From Cherax quadricarinatus (Eukaryota > Arthropoda > Malacostraca > Decapoda > Parastacidae): 64,000 nucleotides of DNA. Below, in pieces: positions 31,955 through 42,194 of the stretch (position 1 is the stretch's first letter; the number at the start of each line of letters is the position of its first letter). A program made the translations under genes and the position numbers. The stretch spans positions 22,044,173 to 22,108,172 of the forward strand of contig NC_091307.1 of assembly GCF_038502225.1 (NCBI RefSeq). The letters are read 5' to 3'. The notes beneath the pieces were generated by a model. The model was not told where the DNA came from, ran no database searches, and saw nothing but the letters and a program-made list of their open reading frames with translations.

Positions 31955-33913
31955 TTAACATTTAGACAGTTTGATCTTTAAATTGGCTTCTTCAAGCTTA
32001 CCAAGTACTACATCAAGTCTTTTCAAGTGTGTATCCACATCTTTAGACATGACGATTACGTCATCTAAGTACACCATGAGACCTCTAAAGATATTAGTCA
32101 TGAGCCTTGAGAACGTGAGAGGGGAGGATTGTAATCCAAACGCCATATGGAGGAAGTGATAATGACCTGTAGGAGTGGAGAATGCAGTTAGCTCTTGGCT
32201 GTCCTTGTGAAGAGGGACTTGCCAAAACCCTTGTAACAAGTCCAGGGTTGAAAAGACTTTGTTATCTCCGATGTTACGTAAAAGATCACCCAGTACAGGA
32301 AGTGGGAAGCGATCTGGAATAGTTTTCGCATTTAACTTCCTAAAGTCAATCACTGGGCGCCAAGTACCATCCTTCTTAGGTACTAGGATCAAGGGCGCAT
32401 TCCAAGGTGAATTGCTAGGTGCAATAACTCCATCATCAAACATTTGATTGATCAATTCTTCTGCGACAGCAACTTGTGAATGAGGCATTCTGTACGCAGG
32501 TATATAGATAGGTCTAGTACCAGGTTCAAGTGGAATACGATGGGACAATAAGTTCGTTATACCCATCTTCTCACCTGGTAAGGCAATGGCTTTACGACGT
32601 TTGTTCAACAGAGTCAACAAACGCTTGACTTCATCTGGGAAGTCAGTGGGAGCTATGTCTTTCTCCTCAACTGGTGGAACAGATTGATCCAGTGAAGTGG
32701 ATGAGGTCTCCCCGGTAGAAATAGCACCGACCCACTGGTCAGGTGACAACTCATCCTCTACCTGAACAGGGTAAGGATAGTGAACAAGGTCAACAAGATT
32801 GGTATTTGCTCTGAGATGAACACTGTGACCAGAAGTGTTAGCTAGGAAGAAATGGATCTTACTATCTCTTACAACATGTAAGGATGGTTCAACAAATAGA
32901 CCTTTTACTTTGCAGGAATCACTGTCAACTAGGACGTTATCACCATTTGGAACACTAGGAACAACAACAGACACTCTAGTGAGGGCACTAGCTGCGACAG
33001 AAACGTCTTTCTGCAGACGGCATGTGACATCAACAAGAGATGGCATTACTAGTTGCAAGTAATTGTTTTCCGACAAGGCGTCCCCTGTGGAGAAACTACT
33101 ACTTGAACTAGCAGACATTGCAGGGATAGGCTCAGCATTCAAGGTAGTCAGAGTGTCCTCGGACACTTGAGGTAACTGGACACTATCTTGCAAGACTGAA
33201 GTTGCAGGAACACAGACAGGAATGACAGGATCATCAGTGCCTGACCGCTTGGGTATGCTACTGGAAAATGCACTGGCCTGTAAGGACTTAATTCGAATGT
33301 CGTACTCTGCGGCAGTATGGCAGATCTCGGATCCAAGCTGGTAACCCCAAAATGGTAGGATCAAGTCATCAATTTGGGCATGCCATCGATAAGGGTCGAG
33401 CACAATGCGTAAGTCTCGCATAGAAGCAAATCCCAGTAGAAGGTCACCAGGGAAAGTAATCTGGTCGACAACAAGGAAGGAAGCAGTGAAGTCTTTACCT
33501 TGGATAGAAAAGGTGAGGGAAGTCCGACCTCGGACACACAGGTGAGAACCAGCTACTCCACTAAGGGAGGACACATGAGTCGGTTCTACGAGAAGGACAT
33601 GTCGTAACTGCTTATCCCTAAACAAACTAGACCTGATAATATTGACTTGCGCACCAGAGTCCATGAACAAATGAACGGGTGCATTATGAACAGATGCTTG
33701 CACTATAGGGCCTATGGTTGCATTGGAAGTTATGTGCAAACAAAAAGGTGGATTGTCATCAGGAAAGATTTGTTCCACTTCTTCCCCAAAATCATCTACA
33801 TCAGAGACATGTGAAGCAACATCATCAGCAGGATTGTCATTCTCGAGACTGCTTAAGGCTTCGAAGGAATTGTGAATGGGGATGGTGTACTCATTATCAC
33901 CTACTGTCACCAT
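31955..33913 (-). pseudogene. Gypsy-like pol: aspartic protease and reverse transcriptase (652 codons, then TAA)
   Basis: A retropepsin-like protease lies at about residues 60-180, with the catalytic motif in HLFMDSGAQVNIIRS and a later LLGFASM flap-side match. A long spacer follows. The reverse transcriptase begins near residue 470 (YRMPHSQ) and has PKKDGTWRPVIDFRKLN, STLDLLQGFWQVPL, FGLQSSPLTFSRLM and the catalytic VYLDDVIV near residues 615-622. The frame ends at TAA (31,955-31,957) just after KLSKC. The same frame continues downstream with FFRSEIKFLGHVV, so a single nonsense change is the simplest explanation. The start is a matter of frame: pol probably continues from gag by a frame change near 33,910. 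Confidence 0.92.
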
Positions 33914-34449
33914 GGGACGGTTTGACTGGGGCGCTCGAATTCCCCCGAATTGGAAGAATGAGCCTGGTTCTGGTTATTTTGAGAACCACGATGTCTGTTT
34001 CCTCTACGGGTTCTGTGGTTGGAACGGCCATGGAAAGACCTAGAGTACTGAAGGTTGTAGAGAGCATTGCACTCAGATGTGTCATGTCTATGTATTCTAT
34101 GATAAGTACAGTAGGGAAGATCTGACTGGTACTCATCATCAGTACGACGCCTCTTAGGGTAACTATCAGGACAATTAAGTGCAATATGGCCACGGAAACC
34201 ACAGTTGTAACAAGTCCGCTGACTATGGTTACTGAATGTACTATGAATACTACGAGGTTTATAATGACTCTGTACACTGGTCCTTGGTGATCGCTGAGAT
34301 GGTTGACGACCACGATTTGTCGCTGTGGCGCAAACAAGAGGTGGTGCAGACTGAGGCATAGGTGTGAAATTACTTGTGATACATGGGAAAGTACCCTGGG
34401 GGCACAAGGAACGTACATGATTTAGGGCTGTAAGGGGTTCCATCGTCAC
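33907..34449 (-). pseudogene. Gypsy-like gag C-terminal part with CCHC zinc knuckle
   Basis: The nucleocapsid-like segment is rich in Arg, Ser and Asn. One zinc knuckle of the form C-X2-C-X4-H-X4-C is visible in TCYNCGFRGHIALNCP, which would bind element RNA. It overlaps the upstream capsid frame by only a few bases and the downstream pol frame at 33,907-33,913, each in a different phase. The pol overlap resembles a normal gag-pol frameshift site. The capsid-knuckle offset could be programmed or could be a mutation. Confidence 0.85.
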
Positions 34450-35075
34450 AGTTGGGGATTAGCCTCATAAGCACACATGGAAGCAGGCGGCATTAGTTCT
34501 TTGATTGCTCCAAAAGCTGCTATTTTTGCAAACGATGCTGTGGATGGTTTATCCTCATCAGGGACAAAAGCTGAGGACTGGACAGCATTGATAAATGATG
34601 ATAAAAGTTTGTCTAATCGAACAGCAAATGCACTCAACGATTCATTAGTCATGGATGTAGCATTCACTAGTTCCCTAAGAACGACATATGGATCAGCTGT
34701 TTTTACTGGTACGAGGAAAGAACGAATCAGTTCCTCATATTGTGACCACTTAGTAAGATTCCTGAAGTCTCGCATATCAAGGAGATCAACAACGTGAACA
34801 GCAGCAGGGGATCGATGAAGAGCTTCTTTCGCAAGTCTGATAAGACTTTCCTCAGAAGGAGGACCTTCAACTAGAGCATTAACACGAGAACGAATGGCAG
34901 TAAACCATGCTTCAAGACTATGTACATGGCCATTGAATAAAGGTAACGCATCAAGGGAATCACGAGTAAAACTATAGTGTCTCAGTGTCTGGGTCGGTCT
35001 GTCAGTCGATAAGGAACTGTGAGGACTGATGACAGAAGCAGCAGTAGCCTGAGAGGTCTGAGTGTCGACATTCAC
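34446..35075 (-). CDS. Gypsy-like gag capsid region (209 codons)
   Basis: The frame is open, helical-looking and moderately charged: LPLFNGHVHSLEAWFTAIRS followed by SLIRLAKEALHRSPAA and LRELVNATSMTNESLSAFAV. This layout (an F-x-G-x2...W-x2 opening, then helix-rich repeats) is usual in Ty3/gypsy capsids, which assemble into particles around element RNA. It ends at TGA where the zinc-knuckle frame begins. The upstream start is uncertain. The first ATG in frame is used here, but the frame continues upstream only to a stop near 35,090. Naming rests mainly on position between the 5' LTR and the zinc knuckle. Confidence 0.75.
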   Translation of the reverse strand: MNVDTQTSQATAASVISPHSSLSTDRPTQTLRHYSFTRDSLDALPLFNGHVHSLEAWFTAIRSRVNALVEGPPSEESLIRLAKEALHRSPAAVHVVDLLDMRDFRNLTKWSQYEELIRSFLVPVKTADPYVVLRELVNATSMTNESLSAFAVRLDKLLSSFINAVQSSAFVPDEDKPSTASFAKIAAFGAIKELMPPASMCAYEANPQL

Positions 35076-35445
35076 TGCTGGCTGACTGGCTTAACCCACG
35101 AGAATGGCTGACTGGAAGACGTGTAACGATGCACACAGCGTGAAGGAGCAGGTGGATGACAGGAGGCAGGCTGGATGGTAGCTGAGGTAGGCTGACTAGC
35201 ATTCACTTCCCCAGTCTGGCTTACTGACTGGCTTAATTGAAAAATCCGGGTCAACCCTTCGGAGATTGAAGCAATTAGCACACGAACTAAGCCAGGAAGC
35301 TTGAAAAACGGCTGCAACAGGCTTGCAGGCTGGAGTGGTGGAGGTGAGTAAGGGTAGCGAGTGGAGGTGGCGGACGGTTCACCTTTGACCTGCCGGCTCC
35401 CCACAAACAGTCTTCTAACGTCTGAAATACCCTTAAATCCACGCC

Positions 35446-35461
35446 CACACCGGTGCCACCA
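35446..35461 (-). promoter_or_regulatory. Candidate primer-binding site
   Basis: Three bases inside the 5' LTR, the minus strand reads tggtggcaccggtgtg. It starts with TGG, as expected for annealing to the CCA end of a tRNA. I could not match it to a tRNA from memory, so this is positional evidence only. Confidence 0.45.
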
Positions 35462-35464
35462 TTT

Positions 35465-35751
35465 ATCATGTGGGTTTTCGATACGTGGATGGGGTAAGAA
35501 TACTCACGTAGGCTGGTAGTACGTATAATATAATGGAAGGTATGGGGAAGCACCAACAGCCGACCTGTCTCTCTCTGCTGGCTAACTACGACTGACCCAT
35601 AGTGCCTACAGGTGAGGGTGTTTGAAATCCTGCTATGGTCAGCAGCAATATGAATACAGTCAATGATTCACACAGACAGTTGGTAGTGAGTCATCTACTG
35701 GTACACTGGTTACTGGTAACTGGTTACTAGGAACTGGTACTACTACTGAGA
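35465..35751 (-). repeat. 5' LTR of the gypsy-like element
   Basis: 287 bp matching 29,027-29,313 with six substitutions and no gaps. Its right edge meets the 32-bp satellite exactly in phase with a 4-bp duplication of cttg. That argues that this LTR is complete and was not cut by later recombination. Element transcription would start here and run leftward. No promoter motif is claimed. Confidence 0.82.
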
Positions 35752-37824
35752 CTTGATCCCTCAAGAGGCCTGGTTCATCAGGCCTTGATCCCTCAAGAGG
35801 CCTGGTTCATCAGGCCTTGATCCCTCAAGAGGCCTGGTTCATCAGGCCTTGATCCCTCAAGAGGCCTGGTTCATCAGGACTTGATCCCTCAAGAGGCCTG
35901 GTTCATCAGAACTTGATCCCTCAAGAGGCCTGGTTCATCACACCTTGATCCCTCAAGAGGCCTGGTTCATCACACCTTGATCCCTCAAGAGGCCTGGTTC
36001 ATCACACCTTGATCCCTCAAGAGGCCTGGTTCATCACACCTTGATCCCTTAAGAGGCCTGGTTCATCACACCTTGATCCCTCAAGAGGCCTTGTTCATCA
36101 CACCTTGATCCCTTAAGAGGCCTGGTTCATCACACCTTGATCCCTCAAGAGGCCTGGTTCATCACACCTTGATCCCTCAAGAGGCCTGGTTCATCACACC
36201 TTGATCCCTTAAGAGGCCTGGTTCATCACACCTTGATCCCTCAAGAGGCCTGGTTCATCACACCTTGATCCCTTAAGAGGCCTGGTTCATCACACCTTGA
36301 TCCCTCAAGAGGCCTGGTTCATCACACCTTGATCCCTCAAGAGGCCTGGTTCATCACACCTTGATCCCTCAAGAGGCCTGGTTCATCACACCTTGATCCC
36401 TCAAGAGGCCTGGTTCATCACACCTTGATCCCTCAAGAGGCCTGGTTCACCACACCTTGATCCCTCAAGAGGCCTGGTTCATCACACCTTGATCCCTCAA
36501 GAGGCCTGGTTCATCACACCTTGATCCCTCAAGAGGCCTGGTTCATCACACCTTGATCCCTTAAGAGGCCTGGTTCATCACACCTTGATCCCTCAAGAGG
36601 CCTGGTTCATCACACCTTGATCCCTTAAGAGGCCTGGTTCATCACACCTTGATCCCTCAAGAGGCCTGGTTCATCACACCTTGATCCCTCAAGAGGCCTG
36701 GTTCATCACACCTTGATCCCTTAAGAGGCCTGGTTCATCACACCTTGATCCCTTAAGAGGCCTGGTTCATCACACCTTGATCCCTCAAGAGGCCTGGTTC
36801 ATCACACCTTGATCCCTTAAGAGGCCTGGTTCATCACACCTTGATCCCTTAAGAGGCCTGGTTCATCACACCTTGATCCCTTAAGAGGCCTGGTTCATCA
36901 CACCTTGATCCCTCAAGAGGCCTGGTTCATCACACCTTGATCCCTTAAGAGGCCTGGTTCATCACACCTTGATCCCTCAAGAGGCCTGGTTCATCACACC
37001 TTGATCCCTCAAGAGGCCTGGTTCATCACACCTTGATCCCTTAAGAGGCCTGGTTCATCACACCTTGATCCCTTAAGAGGCCTGGTTCATCACACCTTGA
37101 TCCCTTAAGAGGCCTGGTTCATCACACCTTGATCCCTCAAGAGGCCTGGTTCATCACACCTTGATCCCTTAAGAGGCCTGGTTCATCACACCTTGATCCC
37201 TTAAGAGGCCTGGTTCATCACACCTTGATCCCTTAAGAGGCCTGGTTCATCACACCTTGATCCCTCAAGAGGCCTGGTTCATCACACCTTGATCCCTTAA
37301 GAGGCCTGGTTCATCACACCTTGATCCCTCAAGAGGCCTGGTTCATCACACCTTGATCCCTCAAGAGGCCTGGTTCATCACACCTTGATCCCTTAAGAGG
37401 CCTGGTTCATCACACCTTGATCCCTTAAGAGGCCTGGTTCATCACACCTTGATCCCTTAAGAGGCCTGGTTCATCACACCTTGATCCCTCAAGAGGCCTG
37501 GTTCATCACACCTTGATCCCTTAAGAGGCCTGGTTCATCACACCTTGATCCCTCAAGAGGCCTGGTTCATCACACCTTGATCCCTTAAGAGGCCTGGTTC
37601 ATCACACCTTGATCCCTCAAGAGGCCTGGTTCATCACACCTTGATCCCTTAAGAGGCCTGGTTCATCACACCTTGATCCCTCAAGAGGCCTGGTTCATCA
37701 CACCTTGATCCCTTAAGAGGCCTGGTTCATCACACCTTGATCCCTCAAGAGGCCTGGTTCATCACACCTTGATCCCTTAAGAGGCCTGGTTCATCACACC
37801 TTGATCCCTCAAGAGGCCTGGTTC
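35752..37824. repeat. 32-bp satellite, right block (about 65 units)
   Basis: Same unit as the left block. The first few units match the left block (caggcc, ccctcaag). From about 35,940 the block becomes uniform for the cacacc variant. From about 36,045 many units carry cccttaag in place of ccctcaag, in irregular alternation to the end. Neither the uniform cacacc state nor the cttaag variant dominates the left block. The last unit is cut at ggttc. Confidence 0.97.
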
Positions 37825-38054
37825 GAGACTGGCCAGTGGAGGCGATGAACCCTGGAAGCATCCGTCATGTAAACTAGTAATTGATTACCTAATTCAGAAT
37901 AACATTAAGATCTCCAGTATAGCATCACTATCAAGGAACTATATGATATACCTTTTTGATAATGTCAGAAGTCACGAATGCGCTCCGAATTTCGCTATTT
38001 TTTTCACAGTGTTTTTTTTTTGCATATTGTGATATCACCTGTTTACTGTGATCT

Positions 38055-38057
<3 letters not shown>
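37825..38057. other. Spacer, no recognised feature
   Basis: Short AT-rich spacer between the satellite and the TA array. Confidence 0.5.

Positions 38058-38150
<93 letters not shown>
38058..38150. repeat. (AT)n then (GT)n at the 3' edge of LINE-A copy 4
   Basis: About 36 AT units then about 10 GT units. The GT run is the complement of the CA tail of the minus-strand LINE-A. Confidence 0.97.
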
Positions 38151-38152
<2 letters not shown>

Positions 38153-40490
38153 ACTCACCTAATTGTGGTTGCAGGGGTCGAGACTCAGCTCCTGGCCCCG
38201 CCTCTTCACTGATCGCTACTGGATCCTCTCTCTCTCTGCTTCCTGAGCTTTGTCATACCTCTTCTTAAAACTATGTATGGTTCCTGCCTCCACTACTTCA
38301 CTTGCTAGGCTATTCCACTTGCTGACAACTCTATGACTGAAGAAATACTTCCTAACGTCCCTGTGACTCGTCTGAGTCTTCAGCTTCCAGTTGTGACCCC
38401 TTGTCCCTGTGTCCCCTCTCTGGAACATCCTATCTCTGTCCACCTTGTCTATTCCCCGCAGTATCTTGTATGTCGTTATCATGTCTCCCCTGACCCTTCT
38501 GTCCTCCAGTGTCGTCAGTCCGATTTCCCTTGACCTTTCCTCGTACGACATTCCCTTGAGCTCTGGGACTAGCCTTGTTGCAAACCTTTGTACTTTCTCT
38601 AACTTCTTGACATGCTTGACCAGGTGTGGGTTCCAGACTGGTGCTGCATACTCCAGTATGGGCCTAACATACACAGTGTACAGTGTCTTGAACGATTCCT
38701 TATTGAGGTATCGGAACGCTATTCTCAGGTTTGCCAGGCGCCCGTATGCTGCAGCGGTTATTTGGTTGATGTGTGCCTCCGGTGATGTACTCGGTGTTAT
38801 GGTCACCCCAAGGTCTTTCTCCCTGAGTGAGGTCTGTAGTCTTTGTCCACCTAGCCTATATTCTGTCTGCGGTCTTCTTTGCCCCTCCCCAATCTTCATG
38901 ACTTTGCATTTGGCTGGATTGAATTCGAGGAGCCAGTTACTGGACCACATGTCCAGCCTCTCCAGGTCTCTTTGCAGTCCTGCCTCATCCTCGTCCGATT
39001 TAATTCTTCTCATCAACTTCACGTCATCTGCGAACAGGGACACTTCAGAGTCTATTCCTTCCATCATGTCGTTCACATATATCAAAAATAGCACTGGTCC
39101 TAGAACTGACCCCTGTGGGACCCCGCTCGTAACAGGCGCCCACTGTGATACCTCTTCACGTACCATGACTCGTTGCTGCCTCCCTGTCAGGTATTCCCTT
39201 ATCCATTGCAGTGCCCTTCCTTTTACGTGTGCCTGATCCTCCAGCTTCTGCACTAATCTCTTGTGGGGAACTGTGTCAAAGGCCTTCCTGCAGTCTAGGA
39301 AAACGCAATCTACCCAACCCTCTCTCTCGTGTCTTACTTCTGTTACCTTGTCATAAAACTCCAGGAGGTTTGTGATACAAGATTTGCCTTCCATGAACCC
39401 ATGCTGGTTTTCATTTATAATCTTGTTCCTTTCCAGGTGTTCGACCACTCTCCTCCTGATAATCTTCTCCATGACTTTGCACACAATACATGTCAGAGAC
39501 ACAGGTCTGTAGTTTAGTGCCTCGTTTCTGTTTCCTTTCTTAAATATGGGGACTACATTAGCTGTCTTCCATTTCTCAGGTAGTTGCCCAGTTTCAAGGG
39601 ATGTGTTGAAGATTGTGGTTAGAGGCACACACAGCATCTCTGCTCCTTCTCTAAGGACCCATGGGGAGATGTTGTCCGGTCCCATCGCCTTTGAGGTGTC
39701 AAGGTCACTTAAGAGCTTCTTCACCTCCTCCTCAGTTGTTCGTATGTCATCCAACACTTGTTGGTGTATTCCCTCTTGATGTTCCCTTCTGTGCTGTCTT
39801 CCCACAGCCCTTCCTGTCTCTACTGTAAAAACTTCCTTAAATCTCCTGTTCAGCTCCTCACATACCTCCTGATCATTTCTTGTGAGTTCTCCACCTTCTG
39901 TCCTTAATCTGATCACCTGGTCTTTGACTGTTGTCTTCCTCCTGATGTGGCTATACAACAGTTTCGGGTCAGTCTTGATTCTCGATGCTATGTCATTTTC
40001 ATACTGTCGCTGGGCCTCCCTCCTTACCTGTGCGTACTCATTCCTGGCTCTGCGACTGATCTCCCTATTTTCGTGTGTTCTCTGCCTTCTGTACTTTTTC
40101 CATTCTCTATTGCACTTTGTTTTTGCCTCCTTACACCGTCGGGTAAACCAGGGGCTTGTTCTGGTCTTCCCGTTGTTACTGTTGCCCTTGGGAATGAACC
40201 TTTCCACTGCCTCCTTGCATTTTGTTGCTACATATTCCATCATTTCGTTTACTGGCTTTCCTGCCAGTTCTCTGTCCCACTGGACCTCCCGCATGAAGTT
40301 CTTCAACCCTATGTAGTCCCCTCTTTTATAGTCAGGCTTTTCCCATTCTACTCCTGTTATTCTTTCCACTTGCAGCTCTACTATGTATTCAAAGCACAGA
40401 ACCACGTGGTCGCTAGCTCCTAGGGGACTCTCATACTTGATGTCCTCAATGTCCGAGCTGCCCAGGGTGAACACAAGGTCCAATCTTGTG
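38151..40490 (-). mobile_element. LINE-A retrotransposon, copy 4, 5'-truncated, open frame
   Basis: On minus it runs from the last part of the endonuclease through the reverse transcriptase to a 3' UTR ending in aattaggtgagtacacacac. The 5' side is cut at a GT/CA microsatellite near 40,490 and the 3' side runs into GT and then AT repeats. Colinear with copy 1 at 19.4-21.6 kb but without stops. Confidence 0.92.
38216..40490 (-). CDS. LINE-A ORF2: endonuclease end, reverse transcriptase and C-terminal region
   Basis: About 757 codons of genuine element sequence. The frame also extends about 15 codons into the flanking CA repeat, which I exclude. Numbering from the upstream ATG in that repeat, the end of an apurinic-type endonuclease is seen as RLDLVFTLGSSD and GASDHVVLCFE (catalytic SDH near residues 39-41). 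A basic Arg/Lys-rich linker follows. The RT has ANVVPIFKKGNRNEALNYRP, FLDCRKAFDTVPHKR, SGVPQGSVLGPVLF (about 465-480) and catalytic FADD at 500-503. The C-terminal part has YVRPILEYAAPVWNPHL. No stop or frameshift is seen, so RT could be functional if expressed. Without most of the endonuclease and the 5' region the copy is not autonomous. Confidence 0.92.
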
Positions 40491-40535
40491 TGTGTGTGTA
40501 TGTATGTACACACACACACACACACACACACGTAA
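40491..40535. repeat. (GT)n-TATGTATGTA-(CA)n palindromic microsatellite
   Basis: A GT run and a CA run separated by about 10 bp form an inverted repeat at the 5' edge of LINE-A copy 4. Confidence 0.9.
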
Positions 40536-40599
40536 AGGTATTGTGAACAATCAGATATGGATGTAAAAATTCTATGTATAGACGTGAGAGTAAAAAAAA

Positions 40600-41760
40600 T
40601 AGGATAGGAGTCTATGTAATGTAAAGAATTGTAGAATTGTTGAAATTATCAAATGATACAGTAGAAGTATTGGGTATTAAAATGGAGGACAAGAATCTAG
40701 TTATTATCCCTTATTATATACCACCGTCAGCAGTGGCAGAGGAAATCACACAGCAGATGAGGACAACAACTGCGTTGAAAACCTTGAAAATCCTGCACCA
40801 ATTATCATCCTCCTTGAAGATTATGCAGACTGGAAAACAGACTACAACTTTGTACTTGAAATAGCACCAGGAAGAAGTAAATCCGACGGAGTTGTTGGAG
40901 CTGTGTGAAACGTTTGCTTTTAAAACAACAGATAACAGATTCTTAACTAAATGCAAATAATGTAGACTTGATCTTCACGAATAATGATGAACTAATCAGA
41001 GACAATATTGTGAAATGCAATATTCTGGGATCACAACCTGAAGTAGAGACAAGCATAAAGAAATTCCTGGAAAACCTAATAACCAGTGTAAAGATTTGTT
41101 CAGTAATAAGATGACTGGTACAAAATAAACGAAGAATTATCAGACATTCCTGGGAAACATCTTGAGGTGACCTGCACCAGTGTGCGGAAAGCTGATTACG
41201 GAAGCACAAGATCTGTATAAAATATGTGCTGCTGCGGAAGCTTACAAAGAGATCAGATGTCGAAAAAGGACGAAGATGATAAACTAACACATGCCATGAG
41301 AAAAGGGAAGATAACCTACACGGAGAGATTACTTTTGATATACCTTTGAAGATTTTCGAGAGTTTCTCTACTCTCTGAGCCCGGCCATGGGCCAGGCTCG
41401 ATGTATAACAGAAACTGGAACATTTATACCAGGAGGAAGAAGTACGAAAGAAAAAGAAAAAAACGTTCAGGAATACTGCAGAAAAGCTAAATACTTCTTC
41501 ATATATACGAAATCCAAGTCGAAAATAACCTCTTGGATTATCCAACTACTCACAGGAGGTTCATGCATCAGTAACGAAAGGGAAGATAACGAAACATCCA
41601 AAGATCAGTAGCAATCAACGTTTAGCAAAACTACTAAACGACAGAAGAGTGGAGAATGAAGACAGTTTTACTCTCATTATCTCTGTCCACTCTACGAATC
41701 ATGTATACGACACAAGGACAAATCTCCCAGAATTCAAAGAAGATATAGAAAACATGCCTA
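40600..41760 (+). pseudogene. LINE-C endonuclease/linker remnant, degraded
   Basis: Plus-strand blocks follow LINE-C order in broken frames: LSNDTVEVLGIKMEDKNLVI, the segment coding DLIFTNNDELIRDN (about 40,965-41,010), then YCRKAKYFFIYTKSKSK. The better copy has NEVVKVLSIKIENQNLVI, DLIFTNNEDLIRDI and SKYFFSYAKNKANT. A 60-bp type 2 LINE-C tail in minus orientation (about 41,345-41,402) seems inserted inside it. Confidence 0.78.
41345..41402 (-). mobile_element. LINE-C type 2 tail fragment, minus strand, nested
   Basis: Plus text gattttcgagagtttctcta, then gagcccggccatgggccagg. The same order occurs at 61,187-61,245 and, as the complement, at 2,285-2,330. Confidence 0.65.
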
Positions 41761-41774
41761 GACATGCAATATCT

Positions 41775-42060
41775 CCAACATCTGCAACATCATTAGCAGC
41801 ATCAGAGCAACATCATTAACAGCAGAAACACTAGCAGTAACACCAGCATCAACACCAGCAGCAGCAGGAGCAGCAGCAACAGCAACACCAGCAGCAGTAG
41901 TAGTAGTAACATCATTATAAGCAGCAGCAGCAACAGCAACACCAGCAGCAGTAGTAGTAGTAACATCATTATAAGCAGCAGCAGCAACACCAGCAGTAGT
42001 AGTAGTAACATCATTATAAGCAGCAGCAGCAGCACCATCAGCAGCAGCAACAGCATCACA
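41775..42060. repeat. CAG/TAG triplet array with a longer period of about 57 bp
   Basis: Blocks of cagcagcagcaacagcaac, agtagtagtagtaacatc and attataag repeat about three times. Poly-Leu and Ala/Val/Thr minus frames are artefacts. Confidence 0.92.
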
Positions 42061-42194
42061 TCGTCCCAGCAATATTGGCGGGCGTCTCACAGCGGCAGGC
42101 CAGCTCGTTAAGGGCCCTGGGATTTCCTGAGAGATTTTGAGAGAGCAATCAAGCAGGCTGGTTGCCAAGGCTCAACTACTGGATAAAAAGATTT

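Larger units (their letters stand above)
29026..35751 (-). mobile_element. Ty3/gypsy-like LTR retrotransposon (about 6.7 kb), minus strand
   Basis: On the minus strand the order is 5' LTR, candidate primer-binding site, gag capsid region, CCHC zinc knuckle, protease, reverse transcriptase, RNase H, integrase, 3' LTR. RT-RH before IN is the Ty3/gypsy order. The element interrupts the 32-bp satellite. Array text stops at cttg on the left and resumes with cttg on the right, consistent with a 4-bp target duplication. The two LTR copies differ at 6 of 287 aligned positions (about 2%), so insertion is fairly recent. A stop in RT, a deletion/frameshift in integrase and an offset in gag make it non-autonomous now. 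No chromodomain or env-like frame is seen. Confidence 0.9.

Noticed and set aside
33897..34418. 173-codon minus frame in gag
   Set aside because: It is an alternative phase of the zinc-knuckle region. The CCHC motif lies in the other frame.
28063..37824. CRISPR array in the regular 32-bp repeats
   Set aside because: There are no unique spacers. Repeats are contiguous, and the setting is a eukaryotic repeat landscape with no cas-like genes.
38409..39236. 275-codon plus frame
   Set aside because: It is the complementary shadow of the LINE-A reverse transcriptase on minus.
41758..42168. Ala/Val/Thr-rich minus frame of 136 codons
   Set aside because: It is produced by the CAG/TAG triplet array.
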